64,000 nt of DNA from Lachnospiraceae bacterium (GTDB taxonomy: Bacteria; Bacillota; Clostridia; Lachnospirales; Lachnospiraceae): assembly GCA_016290905.1 (NCBI GenBank), contig JAEEVO010000002.1, forward strand, positions 23,940 through 87,939, read 5' to 3'. The notes beneath the pieces were generated by a model. The model was not told the origin of the DNA. It searched no databases and saw only the letters and a list, made by a program, of their open reading frames with translations. Shown here in pieces: positions 1-9,883 of the stretch (the first letter of the stretch is position 1; every line of letters starts with the position of its first letter). A program made the position numbers and the translations under genes.

Positions 1-1
1 A

Positions 2-499
2 TTTGATGATAATGCTTCAGATAAAGAAAAGTGCCGTCCGAACGGGGAGGAACTGGCCTTTTTCCTAAAAACAAAGGGCATTTATACGGAATATCATGAC
101 AGAGAGCACGTTGTGATGATGTTTGGTCCGGGGAATGCTGAAGAAGATTATGTCCGGACCATAAATGCATTTGAGGAATATAAAAATCGTTATTCCGATG
201 TAATCTCACAGAAGGCTGATACAAACGGCGTGAGAACAGCAGCACAGAGTATGGACATCGCAAGAAAGCCTGCTCCCGAAAGGGCTTTATCTTTCAGAGA
301 GGCGTTGTTTGCCGAGTCTGAAGAGGTTGACGTGCGTGAGAGTATCGGCAGGGTGCTTGCGGAGCCGCTTGTGCACTGCCCGCCGTGCGTACCGCCGTAT
401 ATGCTGGGAGAGGTTATCGGAAAAGACATTGTGAAATACTGTTCGGGTAAGATACGTGTCTTAAAACAGGCTCAGGACACCCGTGACATTGATAAATAA
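2..499 (+). CDS. Orn/Lys/Arg decarboxylase, C-terminal part (5' truncated by the window)
   Basis: The open frame runs in from base 2 without a stop, so the ORF-track start at 113 is only an internal Met. The visible 165 residues match the end of the PLP-dependent decarboxylases of the Bacillus SpeA/Cad type, which make agmatine, cadaverine or putrescine. There is a stretch with LAFFLKTKGIYTEY and later SIGRVLAEPLVHCPP followed by a Pro/Gly-rich PPYMLGEVI. In this family that segment is the GR(I/V)xAExVxPYPPGIPxxxPGE motif of the C-terminal domain. The PLP lysine lies upstream of the window, so substrate choice among Arg, Lys and Orn cannot be judged. The gene ends about 55 bp before the promoter of the MATE gene. 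Confidence 0.8.
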   Translation, partial: FDDNASDKEKCRPNGEELAFFLKTKGIYTEYHDREHVVMMFGPGNAEEDYVRTINAFEEYKNRYSDVISQKADTNGVRTAAQSMDIARKPAPERALSFREALFAESEEVDVRESIGRVLAEPLVHCPPCVPPYMLGEVIGKDIVKYCSGKIRVLKQAQDTRDIDK

Positions 500-527
500 A
501 AGCAAAATCTGGTTAAAACAGCATTAT

Positions 528-616
528 TTGTGTAAAGACATGAACAAGAGCAATCTGCTATAATGTAAACGTTTGCTTATTTTTGGATAAATATTCATGT
601 TTTTTAGGAGCAGGAG
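528..616 (+). promoter_or_regulatory. Extended -10 promoter and ribosome binding site of the MATE gene
   Basis: TGCTATAAT at 556-564 is a perfect extended -10 element (TGnTATAAT). No good -35 is present at 17 bp; AAGACA at 535-540 is the nearest candidate. AGGAG at 606-610 is well placed for the ATG at 619. This supports 619 over the TTG at 583 used by the ORF track. Confidence 0.6.
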
Positions 617-618
617 TA

Positions 619-2052
619 ATGAAACTATATAAGAAAGATCCGGAGTTTTACGGCAGAGTGTTTAAGCTTGCCTTGCCGATAGCGTTCCAGAGCCTGATAA
701 CTACGGGCGTAAACATGCTGGATAACATCATGGTAGGTCAGCTGAAGGACGAGAAGATCACTGCCGTTGCTCAGGCGAACGTGTTTATAGGTATATATCA
801 CATACTGTGTATGGGACTCGGAATGGGAGCTTCGGTACTTGTATCTCGTTACTGGGGAATGAAGAATTCACCTAACGGCAATAAGGAAGAAGCGGGACAT
901 GCGTTAAAGCAGACCGTAACTCTGATGCTCAGGCTTGCGATGGGACTTGCAGCCATATTTGCAGTAGTGACCGCGGTTGCGCCGAAGGCTATTATGTCCA
1001 TTTATACGGACAATCCCGAGGTTATGGAATACGGAGCAAATTATTTCAGGTATTCCATACCGACTTACTTTTTCCTGGGATCATCACTGGTTACGACCAT
1101 TGTACTTCGAAGCGTAGGTCAGGTAAGGCTTCCGATGTATGTTTCGATAGGTGCTTTCTTTGTAAATATGGGCGCCAATTATACTTTTATCTTCGGACAT
1201 TTCGGAGCTCCTCAGATGGAGGAGAGGGGTGCCGCTCTCGGTACTCTTATTGCCAGGATATTTGAAGCTTCCTGCATAATGATATACTTCCTCTGTGTAG
1301 ATAAGAAGATAGGGTTCAAAATTAAGGACTTGTTTCTTAAGACACGTAACCTTATCGGAGAATATTTCAGGATCTGTATCCCTGTACTTATAAGTGACGG
1401 TATACTTGCCATAGGAAACAGCACCGTGGCAAGCGTTATCGGAAAGCTGAGCGATCAGTTCGCGGCCGCAAACTCGATCACGGCTACAACACAGCAGCTC
1501 AGTACCGTTATGATACAGGGAGTTTGTCAGGCCGGCGCCATTGTCACAGGGCAGACCTTGGGCAGCGGCGGTAAGGAGAAAACTCAGGAACAGGGCTGGC
1601 TGTTCCTTGGACTTGGTTTTGCACTCGGTGCTGTTTCCGCAGTTGTTCTGATGATCATCTGCAACCCCATTATCAACAGTTATTCCGGAGCTACAGAAGA
1701 AGTTAAGAATATTGCAAGGAATCTGATGACAGCAATAAGTCTGATCATCATATTCCAGGCAACGAACAGTATCATGACGAAGGGCGTGCTGCGCGGAGGC
1801 GGCGACACCAAAATGCTGATGGTAGCGGACAATATATTCCTGTGGGCATTGTCGATCCCGCTCGGGTATATTGCCGGTTATGTCTTAAAGCTTGATGTAT
1901 TCTGGGTATATTTCTTCTTAAAGATCGATCAGATCGTTAAGACGGGCTGGTGCATCATAAGGCTCAGAGGCGGAAAATGGATTAAAAAGATCAGTACAGG
2001 TAAGAAAACGGATAACAATAATAATCAGAAGATGATCGCCGCTATAAAGTAA
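619..2052 (+). CDS. MATE family efflux transporter
   Basis: A 477-residue, strongly hydrophobic protein with about twelve predicted membrane helices in two similar halves. The N-terminal sequence [25 protein letters not shown] is the usual start of MATE (NorM/DinF-like) drug:cation antiporters. The second half begins near [18 protein letters not shown] and has [17 protein letters not shown], also a family signature. It should sit in the cytoplasmic membrane and export cationic or hydrophobic compounds using Na+ or H+. The ATG at 619 follows an AGGAG site; the longer TTG start would add a non-family leader. The short C-terminal tail is rich in Lys and Asn. The substrate cannot be told from sequence. 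Confidence 0.88.
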   Translation: MKLYKKDPEFYGRVFKLALPIAFQSLITTGVNMLDNIMVGQLKDEKITAVAQANVFIGIYHILCMGLGMGASVLVSRYWGMKNSPNGNKEEAGHALKQTVTLMLRLAMGLAAIFAVVTAVAPKAIMSIYTDNPEVMEYGANYFRYSIPTYFFLGSSLVTTIVLRSVGQVRLPMYVSIGAFFVNMGANYTFIFGHFGAPQMEERGAALGTLIARIFEASCIMIYFLCVDKKIGFKIKDLFLKTRNLIGEYFRICIPVLISDGILAIGNSTVASVIGKLSDQFAAANSITATTQQLSTVMIQGVCQAGAIVTGQTLGSGGKEKTQEQGWLFLGLGFALGAVSAVVLMIICNPIINSYSGATEEVKNIARNLMTAISLIIIFQATNSIMTKGVLRGGGDTKMLMVADNIFLWALSIPLGYIAGYVLKLDVFWVYFFLKIDQIVKTGWCIIRLRGGKWIKKISTGKKTDNNNNQKMIAAIK

Positions 2053-2075
2053 ATATTTGGAAGGGAGTTGTTGTC

Positions 2076-4616
2076 ATGGCAGAGAAAAAAGACAAAAACC
2101 TGAAGAATAATGATACAGAAAACAAGGGTATACTTAACAACAAATATATACTTCCCGTGGTTCTGCTTTTGCTGATCCTTGCCATCGGCGTGATAATAGG
2201 ACTTATTATCGGTATGAATTCCGGTAAGAAGGATGATTCTTCAACGCCTGATACCGAGGTTAGCGATGCATCCGAAAAGGGTGGTGAAAAAAGTGATGCC
2301 GGAAAGACTCAGAATGATGTAAAAAAAGAGGATAATAATGGCGTAAATGTTGACGATAACGGTAACAAGAGCGGAATAACCGATAATTCCGATGACAATA
2401 AGGATGTTGACGAAGGAAAAGATAAGGATAATGACGACAGCAAAGACAATATAACCGATAAGGATAACGATTCCGACAATACCGGCAAAGACGACAACGG
2501 TGACAAGGACAAAGACGCCGGTAAGGATACCGATAAAGACAAGGACACCGATAAAGATACCGGCAAAGACGACGACGGTGACAAGGACAAAGACGCCGGT
2601 AAGGATACCGGCAAGGACAAGGATACCGGCAAAGACGACGACGGTGACAAGGACAAAGACGCCGGCAAGGACAACGATAAGGGCAACGATAAGGATACCG
2701 GCAAGGACAACGATACCGGCAAAGACAACGACGGCGATAAGGATAAAGACGCCGGCAACGATACCGGTAAGGACAACGATAAGGATACCGGCAAGGACAA
2801 CGATACCGGCAAAGACAACGACAGCGATAAGGACAAAGACATCGGTAAGGATACCGGTAAGGACACCGATAAAGATACCGGCAAGGACAACGACGGTGAC
2901 AAGGATAAAAACAAGGATAACGGCAGTGCAAAGGACAGCTACGTTCTGACATATACGGTTGACAACTCATGGCAGGACAAGAGCACAAACATGTTCGGAG
3001 TACAGTTCGGACTTACGAACAACACTTCTGCTACAGTAAGCAACTGGAAGCTTGAGCTAAAGATAGAAGGTCTCGCAAGCATAAACGGCTGGAACGGGAC
3101 ATTCACCTCATCGGGAGATAAACTGACGGTTACCAATGCGGGCTATAACAGTGACATCTATGCGGGCGGAACCGTAGTCATAGGCTGTAATCTCGGAACT
3201 TCGTCGAGTACGGTAAAGATTACCGAAGCCAAGCTTAACGGTAAGAAGATGGAAATCGTCAGCGGTAAGGTTGACCAGAACGATCCTGACATCAAAAACA
3301 ATGACAAAGGAAACGGCGGTGACAACGGCGGTTCCGGAGACGATAAAGATAAGGACGGAAAAGAAATAATTAACGAAGTAAAGAATAACACCAAGGGTAA
3401 GAAGGGTGATGACTGGCTCTATACTGACGGAAGGAATATCCTTGACAAAGACGGTAAAAAGGTATGGTTAACAGGGCTTAACTGGTTCGGCTACAATACC
3501 GGGACAAATACCTTTGACGGACTCTGGAACAGCCGGCTTGTTCCTACAGTAAAGGCTATAGCGGATCATGGCTTCAATCTTATAAGGGTTCCCATTTCCG
3601 CACAACTTATAAACGAATGGGCAAGCGGAACGTATCCGAGGGCAAATTACAACAACGCTTACAATTCCGAGCTTAACAACATGAACAGCCTTGAGATATT
3701 CGACTATTTCCTGGCACTTGCAGAGGAAAACGGTATCAAGGTAATGCCCGATATACACAGTGCCGAGACAGATGCTTCGGGACATAATGTAAACCTCTGG
3801 TATACGGACAAGGTTAAGGTTGAGGACTATTACAAGGCTTTGGAATGGATGGCCGCACGTTATGCGGAAAATGATACGATCATTGCTTTTGACTTAAAGA
3901 ACGAACCTCACGGAAAGCCTTATGAGGGTAAAAAAGCAGCTATCTGGAATGATTCAAAGAATGCAAATAACTGGAAATATGTTGCGGAGACCGCAGCGGC
4001 AAAAGTCCTGAATAAGAACCCGAATGTTCTTATAATGATAGAAGGAATTGAAATTTACCCTATTGACATTAAGACGAATTCGGATTATCATTCTACAAAC
4101 GACAAAGATTATTACTTCAACTGGTGGGGCGGAAATTTAAGAGGCGTTAACGACTACCCCATCAATCTCGGGAAGTACCAGAATAAGCTTGTTTATTCCC
4201 CGCATGACTACGGTCCTACGGTATATGAGCAGCCGTGGTTCAAGGGTAAGTATACCTATGATTCGCTTATGAAGGACTGCTGGGGCGATAACTGGTTCTT
4301 TATCTACGAAAAGAATATCGCACCCTTGCTTATAGGTGAATGGGGCGGCTTCATGCGTGAACCGAACCTTACATGGATGACATATATGAGACAGCTTATA
4401 AAGAAATATCATCTGAACCACACCTTCTGGTGCCTGAATGCCAACTCGGGTGATACGGGCGGACTTCTGCTTGACGACTTTACCACCTGGGATACGACCA
4501 AGTACAATTTCGTTAAAGAGGTTCTCTGGCAGGAGAACGGTAAGTTCGTAGGCCTTGACCATGAAGTATCTCTCGGTGCAAACGGCATTTCCTTAAGCAA
4601 AGCCAAGGGATTATAG
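2076..4616 (+). CDS. Membrane-anchored endo-beta-1,4-glucanase: TM anchor, Asp/Lys linker, CBM2, GH5 subfamily 1
   Basis: 846 residues. Residues 1-22 are charged and cytosolic; about 23-48 form one long membrane helix without a clear cleavage site, so it is probably a signal anchor. Residues about 55-287 are a low-complexity stretch of Asp, Lys, Gly, Thr and Asn. About 288-396 resemble a family 2 cellulose-binding module ([22 protein letters not shown]). About 442-835 form a GH5 (beta/alpha)8 barrel close to Acidothermus E1-type GH5_1: [23 protein letters not shown] with acid/base Glu610, [17 protein letters not shown] with nucleophile Glu755, and [11 protein letters not shown]. It should hydrolyse cellulose or mixed-linkage glucan at the cell surface. 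ATG 2076 follows AAGGGAG. The linker is likely long enough to cross the wall; that is inference. Confidence 0.9.
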   Translation: MAEKKDKNLKNNDTENKGILNNKYILPVVLLLLILAIGVIIGLIIGMNSGKKDDSSTPDTEVSDASEKGGEKSDAGKTQNDVKKEDNNGVNVDDNGNKSGITDNSDDNKDVDEGKDKDNDDSKDNITDKDNDSDNTGKDDNGDKDKDAGKDTDKDKDTDKDTGKDDDGDKDKDAGKDTGKDKDTGKDDDGDKDKDAGKDNDKGNDKDTGKDNDTGKDNDGDKDKDAGNDTGKDNDKDTGKDNDTGKDNDSDKDKDIGKDTGKDTDKDTGKDNDGDKDKNKDNGSAKDSYVLTYTVDNSWQDKSTNMFGVQFGLTNNTSATVSNWKLELKIEGLASINGWNGTFTSSGDKLTVTNAGYNSDIYAGGTVVIGCNLGTSSSTVKITEAKLNGKKMEIVSGKVDQNDPDIKNNDKGNGGDNGGSGDDKDKDGKEIINEVKNNTKGKKGDDWLYTDGRNILDKDGKKVWLTGLNWFGYNTGTNTFDGLWNSRLVPTVKAIADHGFNLIRVPISAQLINEWASGTYPRANYNNAYNSELNNMNSLEIFDYFLALAEENGIKVMPDIHSAETDASGHNVNLWYTDKVKVEDYYKALEWMAARYAENDTIIAFDLKNEPHGKPYEGKKAAIWNDSKNANNWKYVAETAAAKVLNKNPNVLIMIEGIEIYPIDIKTNSDYHSTNDKDYYFNWWGGNLRGVNDYPINLGKYQNKLVYSPHDYGPTVYEQPWFKGKYTYDSLMKDCWGDNWFFIYEKNIAPLLIGEWGGFMREPNLTWMTYMRQLIKKYHLNHTFWCLNANSGDTGGLLLDDFTTWDTTKYNFVKEVLWQENGKFVGLDHEVSLGANGISLSKAKGL
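2470..2925 (+). repeat. Tandem coding repeat encoding the D/K/G/T linker of the GH5 enzyme
   Basis: Degenerate units of GAYAARGAY with interspersed GCCGGYAAGGATACC encode repeating [17 protein letters not shown] and similar blocks. Larger units of about 45-60 bp recur several times. The repeat creates long false ORFs on the opposite strand. It is expected to be prone to length change by slippage or recombination. Confidence 0.85.
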
Positions 4617-4674
4617 GGGCTGAGTACATAATTACATTAGGAGTACATTAAAACACAAAAAATAAGGAGCAAAA

Positions 4675-5871
4675 ATGAGACTTAATCCTATTATCGTATC
4701 TTTACTTGATACGGATCTTTACAAATTCAACATGAACCAGGTAATGTTCCACAAGCATACCGATCTTATCGGTGAGTACGTATTTAAATGCAGGAATGAG
4801 GACATTAAGTTTACAAAGGAAATGTTTGATGAGATAAACGAGCAGATCGACAATCTCTGTACCCTGACATTTACCAAGGAAGAGCTTGATTACCTGCGTT
4901 CCATAAGATTCATAAAGAAGGACTATGTTGAGTTCTTAAGGCTCTGGCATCCCATCAGGGATTATGTATATACCGAACTGAAAGAGGACGGCGAGCTTGT
5001 ACTTAAAGTAGACGGACCGCTGTTTTCAGCCATGCAGTTCGAGATATATCTTTTGGAGATAGTAAACGAAGTATATTTCCGTATGAGCTTTGATTACATC
5101 ACTCTGCGCAGGGCTGCGGAAGAGAGGCTTACCCAGAAGATAAACGACTTCAACTCAGGAAAATACACCTTCTCATTTGCTGAATTCGGCTGTAGGAGAA
5201 GGCTTTCGAGAGAGTGGGAGGATGAAGCGGTAAGAAGGCTATGCAGGGAGACCGACAAATGTGTCGGAACCTCGAACGTATATCTTGCTAAGAAATACAA
5301 TGTAAAGCCCATAGGAACCTACGCTCATGAATTTGTCCAGATGTATCAGGGAATCGATAGCATTCCTCTGGCATATACCAATCATTATGCTATGCAGGAC
5401 TGGTATGACGAGTACAAGGGAGATAACGGAACGGCACTTACCGATACGGTGACCACGGATCTTTTCCTTATGGATTTTGACCGCTCAATGGTAAACAACT
5501 ACAACGGCGTGCGTCATGACAGCGGAGACCCTTATGAGTGGGGAGAAAAGATCATAGCCCACTACAAGAAATTCGGCGTGGATCCGAGGACAAAGCTTCT
5601 GCTGTTCAGCGACAGTCTTGATTTCGACAGGGCTCAGGCATTGTATGAATACTTCAAGGATAAGGCAAAGGTGTCCTTCGGTATAGGTACATTTGTTTCA
5701 AACGATACCAATGAGGATGCATTGAACATAGTCATAAAGCTGCAGTATGTAAATGACCGTCCGGTAGCAAAGATAAGCGATGCTCCCGGAAAATCCATGT
5801 GCAGTGATGAAGAATACCTTAAGTATCTTAAGGCAGCGGTTCAGTTCCGTATCGACCGTGAGAAGAGGTAA
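4675..5871 (+). CDS. pncB: Nicotinate phosphoribosyltransferase
   Basis: 398 residues, the usual size for bacterial PncB of the Enterobacteria-like class. It converts nicotinate and PRPP to nicotinate mononucleotide in the NAD salvage (Preiss-Handler) pathway, with ATP hydrolysis. Recognisable parts are the N-terminal SLLDTDLYKFNMNQVMF, the GTYAHEFVQMYQG segment with the phospho-accepting His, GVRHDSGDPYEWG for the phosphate-binding face, and LLFSDSLDFDRA. ATG 4675 follows AAGGAGC. It lies 58 bp after the GH5 gene with no terminator seen between them, so read-through is possible. No partner NAD gene is nearby. Confidence 0.93.
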   Translation: MRLNPIIVSLLDTDLYKFNMNQVMFHKHTDLIGEYVFKCRNEDIKFTKEMFDEINEQIDNLCTLTFTKEELDYLRSIRFIKKDYVEFLRLWHPIRDYVYTELKEDGELVLKVDGPLFSAMQFEIYLLEIVNEVYFRMSFDYITLRRAAEERLTQKINDFNSGKYTFSFAEFGCRRRLSREWEDEAVRRLCRETDKCVGTSNVYLAKKYNVKPIGTYAHEFVQMYQGIDSIPLAYTNHYAMQDWYDEYKGDNGTALTDTVTTDLFLMDFDRSMVNNYNGVRHDSGDPYEWGEKIIAHYKKFGVDPRTKLLLFSDSLDFDRAQALYEYFKDKAKVSFGIGTFVSNDTNEDALNIVIKLQYVNDRPVAKISDAPGKSMCSDEEYLKYLKAAVQFRIDREKR

Positions 5872-5894
5872 AAAAGCCGGGAATAAAATATTTC

Positions 5895-5923
5895 TTGACA
5901 TTTCCGAAAAAACAGTGTAGAAT
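5895..5923 (+). promoter_or_regulatory. Sigma-A promoter for pheST
   Basis: TTGACA at 5895-5900 and TAGAAT at 5918-5923 are separated by exactly 17 bp. Transcription would start near 5930, just before the T-box leader. Confidence 0.8.
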
Positions 5924-5939
5924 CTAATCTAAATTATTT

Positions 5940-6264
5940 TTAGGCGATGAAGATGTGTAAGTAGTTTTATGTGACTTCCTCAAAAGAGAGCCGGGGCAGG
6001 TGAAAGCCGGCAGGAAAGCATAGGATGAATTTCAGCATCGGAGCTTCCGGCGAGATCAATCAATGTGCGTGTCATTTGATATGTTCCCACGTTGTTCGGA
6101 TTGCAGACAAGTCTGCGGCTCGGACGATTGTCTGATTGAAAATAAGCGGATGTGTGCTGCGCATTAAGCAGTATCGAGAGCGGTTTTGAATAAAACCGAA
6201 ACTGGGTGGTACCGCGGGTTATACTCGTCCCATGATGTTCATGCATCATGGGACTTTTTTATTA
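5940..6264 (+). promoter_or_regulatory. T-box riboswitch controlling pheST (predicted Phe specifier TTC)
   Basis: The leader contains the T-box core TGGTACCGCG at 6208-6217, followed by a terminator stem 6228-6238/6245-6255 (GTCCCATGATG, loop TTCATG, CATCATGGGAC) and a U run at 6256-6264. Stem I appears to start with GCGATG at 5944-5949 pairing with CATCG at 6036-6040. On its 3' side TTC at 6031-6033, followed by A, is placed as a specifier codon. TTC is a Phe codon, which agrees with the genes downstream. By the known mechanism, uncharged tRNA-Phe would stabilise the antiterminator. Confidence 0.92.
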
Positions 6265-6317
6265 CAGTATGAACTACGGTATACCGTATTTACATAACAG
6301 AGAAAGGCGGCAGGAAT

Positions 6318-7361
6318 ATGCAGGATTTAAACGAACTGAGAGACTCAATCAATTCCATTAAGGAAGAGATCGTAAACGGCGTGAAGGAAGTAAGAAATTC
6401 AAAGGCTCTTTATGAGTTCAAAAAGACCTTCCTTGATTCCAAGGCGGGAAAGATCAACGCGCTCATGAAAGAAATGAAGAATATCCCGAACGAGTTAAAG
6501 GCTGAATTCGGTAAGAATGTAAATGAGCTTAAAAACTGGGCGGGAGTTAAATTCGATGAGCTTGACGCTTCCATGAAGGAGGCTGAGGCAAAGCAGCGTT
6601 ATGAGGATGAAAAGATCGATATCACCATGCCTGCGGTTAAGTGCAGCTGCGGCAAGCTCCATCCGGTAACACTGGTAAAGAACCAGCTGATCGACATCTT
6701 CGCATCCATGGGCTTTGATGTATACGAGGGCACAGAGATAGAAAACGATTATTATAACTTCACTGCACTGAACACTCCTCAGGATCATCCGGCAAGAGAT
6801 ATGCAGGACACCTTTTATCTTTCACCCCAGTTCCTTCTGCGTACGCAGACCAGTTCGGGACAGATCCATGTCATGGAGAACCGTAAGCCTCCTATCAAGA
6901 TCCTTTCACCCGGAAAGGTATTCCGTTCGGATGACGATGCAACCCATTCACCCATGTTCACTCAGATGGAAGGCCTCGTAGTTGACAAGGGGATCACCCT
7001 GCGTGACTTAAAGGGTATGCTTGAGGTCATGGTAAAGAGGATATTCGGCGAAGGAACAACCACAAGACTTCGTCCTTCGTACTTCCCGTTCACCGAGCCT
7101 TCCGTTGAGGTTGATGTAAGCTGCTTCGAATGCGGAGGCACAGGATGCAGGCTCTGCAAGGGTACCGGCTGGATCGAAGTGCTGGGTGCGGGCATCGTAA
7201 ACAAGAAGGTGCTTGAAAACTGCAACATAGATTCAAATGAATACAGTGGACTCGCATTCGGTGTAGGCGTTGAAAGACTTGCAATGCTTAAATACGGCAT
7301 CAATAACATAAAGCTTCTGTACGAGTCGGATCTTCGCGTACTTGAACAGTTGGATGAATAA
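6318..7361 (+). CDS. pheS: Phenylalanine--tRNA ligase alpha subunit
   Basis: 347 residues, a normal length. The N-terminal coiled coil (about 1-95) binds tRNA-Phe. The catalytic class II domain shows motif 2 in [21 protein letters not shown] and motif 3 in [17 protein letters not shown] Cys-rich [19 protein letters not shown] segment is typical of many Gram-positive PheS proteins. With PheT it forms the alpha2beta2 enzyme that charges tRNA-Phe. AGAAAGGCGG precedes ATG 6318. It follows the T-box leader and is 12 bp from pheT, so the two form one operon. Confidence 0.97.
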   Translation: MQDLNELRDSINSIKEEIVNGVKEVRNSKALYEFKKTFLDSKAGKINALMKEMKNIPNELKAEFGKNVNELKNWAGVKFDELDASMKEAEAKQRYEDEKIDITMPAVKCSCGKLHPVTLVKNQLIDIFASMGFDVYEGTEIENDYYNFTALNTPQDHPARDMQDTFYLSPQFLLRTQTSSGQIHVMENRKPPIKILSPGKVFRSDDDATHSPMFTQMEGLVVDKGITLRDLKGMLEVMVKRIFGEGTTTRLRPSYFPFTEPSVEVDVSCFECGGTGCRLCKGTGWIEVLGAGIVNKKVLENCNIDSNEYSGLAFGVGVERLAMLKYGINNIKLLYESDLRVLEQLDE

Positions 7362-7373
7362 GGAGGAAAAATC

Positions 7374-9806
7374 ATGTTAGTACCCATTAGCTGGTTAAAA
7401 GATTATGTTGATATAGATGTAACCGTGGATGAGCTTGAAAAAAGGCTTTTCGACTGCGGTTTCGAGGTAGAGGAAAAATATGAGGTAGGCAAGGACATCA
7501 GCAAGGTTGTTGTAGGTCTTGTCGAGGAGTGCGAACCCATACCCGAGACACACCTTCATGTATGCAAGGTAAATGTCGGAACGGGTGAAAACCTTCAGAT
7601 ATGCTGCGGCGCAGACAATGTATGCACAGGAAAGAAATTCCCGGTAGCACTTGAGGGCGCAACGGTTTATGCAACTGCAAAGGATCATGTGACGATCGAA
7701 GGTGTCATGACGATAAAGAAGGGCAAGCTCAGAGGATACGAATCCTTTGGTATGCTCTGTTCGGGAACCGAGCTTGGAGTAAGCGAGGATATGTATCCGG
7801 GCGCAGGCTACAACGGACTGCTTGAACTGCCCGCTGACGCCGAGACAGGCGCAGACGTAAAGACAATACTCGGACTTGACGATTACATCTTCGATATCTC
7901 CATTACCGCAAACAGGCCCGACTGCCAGAGCATCTTCGGAATAGCGCGTGAGGTTGCCGCTATCCTTGAGAAGCCCTTAAAAGAACCGAATCTGAGCTAT
8001 ACCGAGAACGGAAGGGCAAAGGAAGGCTTCAAGGTAACCGTTGAAGCACAGGATCTTTGTCCCAGGTACATCGGTCATTATGTAAGCGACGTAAAGATCG
8101 GAGAGTCGCCCGCATGGATGAAGAGAAGGCTTGCACTTGTCGGTTTAAAGGCAATTTCAAATATCGTAGACATCACCAACTACATCCTAAAGGAACTCGG
8201 ACAGCCCATGCATGCATTTGATGAGGATTTCCTTGAAGGAAATGCGATAAATGTAAGGCGCGCAAAGGATGGGGAAAAGATAGTTACGCTGGATGAAAAG
8301 GAATTCACTCTCAATCCTTCAAATCTCGTGATCTGCGACGGAGTAAAGCCCGTAGCGCTTGCAGGTATCATGGGAGGACTTAACTCAGAGATCAGGGATA
8401 CGACCGCAGGCGTTGTTTTCGAGGCAGCTAAATTTGCAAGAGATAATATAAGGAAGAGTTCAAGGGCTCTGGGACAGGGCTCTGATTCAAGCGCACGTTT
8501 CACCAAGGGCGTTGATGAGTATACAACCGTTATGGCCATGAAGAGAGCACTTCATCTGGTTGAGGAGCTTGGATGCGGAAAGGTATCTTCTACACATGTA
8601 GAAGTATCGTCCGGCAACTCCATTGAGCCTAAGGAAATGAAGGCTTCCTTAAATAAGGTAAACGGAGTATTGGGCGTAGACGTTCCGAAGGCAGACGTTG
8701 AAAGGATACTTAAGAATCTTAATTTCAATCCCGTAATAAACGGAGATGAGATCACCATACAGATACCGGCATACCGTGAGGATATGGAGGATTACCCCGA
8801 TATTGCTGAGGAAGTCATCCGTATGTACGGCTATGATAATGTAACCTGCACCTTCCTTGAGACCGCAAAGGTTACGGCCGGCGGATTAAATACACATCAG
8901 AAGGCTGAGCTTAAGTTAAAGAGGGCGCTCTGCACTACGGGTGCATCGGAAGGCATGCATTATTCCTTCTTCTCACCCACTGACCTTGACCTTTTAAGGC
9001 TTCCCGAGGATGCGTCAGAGAGGAAGACCATCAGGATACTCAATCCCATAAACGAAGACCTTTCGGCTATGAGGACCACTCTGGCACCTCAGATGATAAG
9101 GGCAATGGCAAGGAACCAGAAGAGGGGAAGAATGTCGGGCAGGATCTACGAGATAGGAAACCGTTTCATCCCGAAGGAGCTGCCGCTCACCGATTATCCG
9201 AAGGAGCTTTCAACACTCTGTGTTGGCGTATTCGGAAACAACGAGACCTTCTTCACTTTAAAGGGTATCGCGGAGGTTGTTGCGGAAAGTCTTTGCATTT
9301 CGTTCAAATATGCCGCACCTGAGCCTAAGATTCCTTATCTCCATCCTTATCAGTCTGCCGAGATACTTGACGCAGCGACAGGAGAAAGAGTAGGATATCT
9401 CGGTAAGGTCATCTATGAGATCCAGGACGAGCTTGATGCGAGAGAGGCAATGTTTGTAATGGAAATCGATCTTTCGCTGCTTGAGAAATACTACGGAAAC
9501 GTAACAAAGTTCGAGCCCATCCCTAAGTTTGCGGATGAGTCGAGAGACCTTGCGCTTGTAATGAACAGGAGCGTAACCTGCGGCGAGGTTGAGGATGCGA
9601 TAAAGGAAGCCTGCAAATATGTTAAGAAAGTAACGCTTTTCGACGTATACGAAGGAAAGCAGATAGCTGACGACAAGAAGTCCATGGCTTTCACAATCCT
9701 TTTCGTACCTCAGGAAGAGGAATTTACCGCTGAAGCTGTTGACGGCTATGTAAAGAAAATCCTTAAGAATCTTAAGAACAAGCTTGAAATAGAATTAAGG
9801 CAGTAA
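7374..9806 (+). CDS. pheT: Phenylalanine--tRNA ligase beta subunit
   Basis: 810 residues, as expected. Order of domains: N-terminal MLVPISWLKDYVDI, an EMAP/tRNA-binding OB fold (about 40-160), the B3/B4 editing region (about 210-390, with ITNYILKELGQPMHAFD), B5 domain, core, and C-terminal ferredoxin-fold anticodon-binding domain (FADESRDLALVM onward). The OB segment has several Cys residues (CCGADNVCTG). Editing removes mischarged Tyr-tRNA-Phe. AAGGAGG sits just before ATG 7374. It is controlled by the T-box leader upstream of pheS. Confidence 0.96.
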   Translation: MLVPISWLKDYVDIDVTVDELEKRLFDCGFEVEEKYEVGKDISKVVVGLVEECEPIPETHLHVCKVNVGTGENLQICCGADNVCTGKKFPVALEGATVYATAKDHVTIEGVMTIKKGKLRGYESFGMLCSGTELGVSEDMYPGAGYNGLLELPADAETGADVKTILGLDDYIFDISITANRPDCQSIFGIAREVAAILEKPLKEPNLSYTENGRAKEGFKVTVEAQDLCPRYIGHYVSDVKIGESPAWMKRRLALVGLKAISNIVDITNYILKELGQPMHAFDEDFLEGNAINVRRAKDGEKIVTLDEKEFTLNPSNLVICDGVKPVALAGIMGGLNSEIRDTTAGVVFEAAKFARDNIRKSSRALGQGSDSSARFTKGVDEYTTVMAMKRALHLVEELGCGKVSSTHVEVSSGNSIEPKEMKASLNKVNGVLGVDVPKADVERILKNLNFNPVINGDEITIQIPAYREDMEDYPDIAEEVIRMYGYDNVTCTFLETAKVTAGGLNTHQKAELKLKRALCTTGASEGMHYSFFSPTDLDLLRLPEDASERKTIRILNPINEDLSAMRTTLAPQMIRAMARNQKRGRMSGRIYEIGNRFIPKELPLTDYPKELSTLCVGVFGNNETFFTLKGIAEVVAESLCISFKYAAPEPKIPYLHPYQSAEILDAATGERVGYLGKVIYEIQDELDAREAMFVMEIDLSLLEKYYGNVTKFEPIPKFADESRDLALVMNRSVTCGEVEDAIKEACKYVKKVTLFDVYEGKQIADDKKSMAFTILFVPQEEEFTAEAVDGYVKKILKNLKNKLEIELRQ

Positions 9807-9883
9807 TCTGTTACAATGTAATGAAGTTAATAGCATTTGTACCGTACAGGTGATATACCTGAGAAAGAAAGGCAGTATTTACG

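Noticed and set aside
583-618. Longer MATE start at TTG 583
   Set aside because: The ATG at 619 has a good AGGAG site and gives the family N-terminus.
2470-2925. CRISPR-like array
   Set aside because: The repeats are coding, degenerate, without unique spacers of constant length, and keep the GH5 frame.
2260-2988. Long minus-strand ORFs opposite the GH5 linker (242 and 201 residues)
   Set aside because: They are Arg/Tyr/Cys or Ser/Leu/Pro repeats produced by the antisense of the Asp/Lys coding repeat; no ribosome site and no family.
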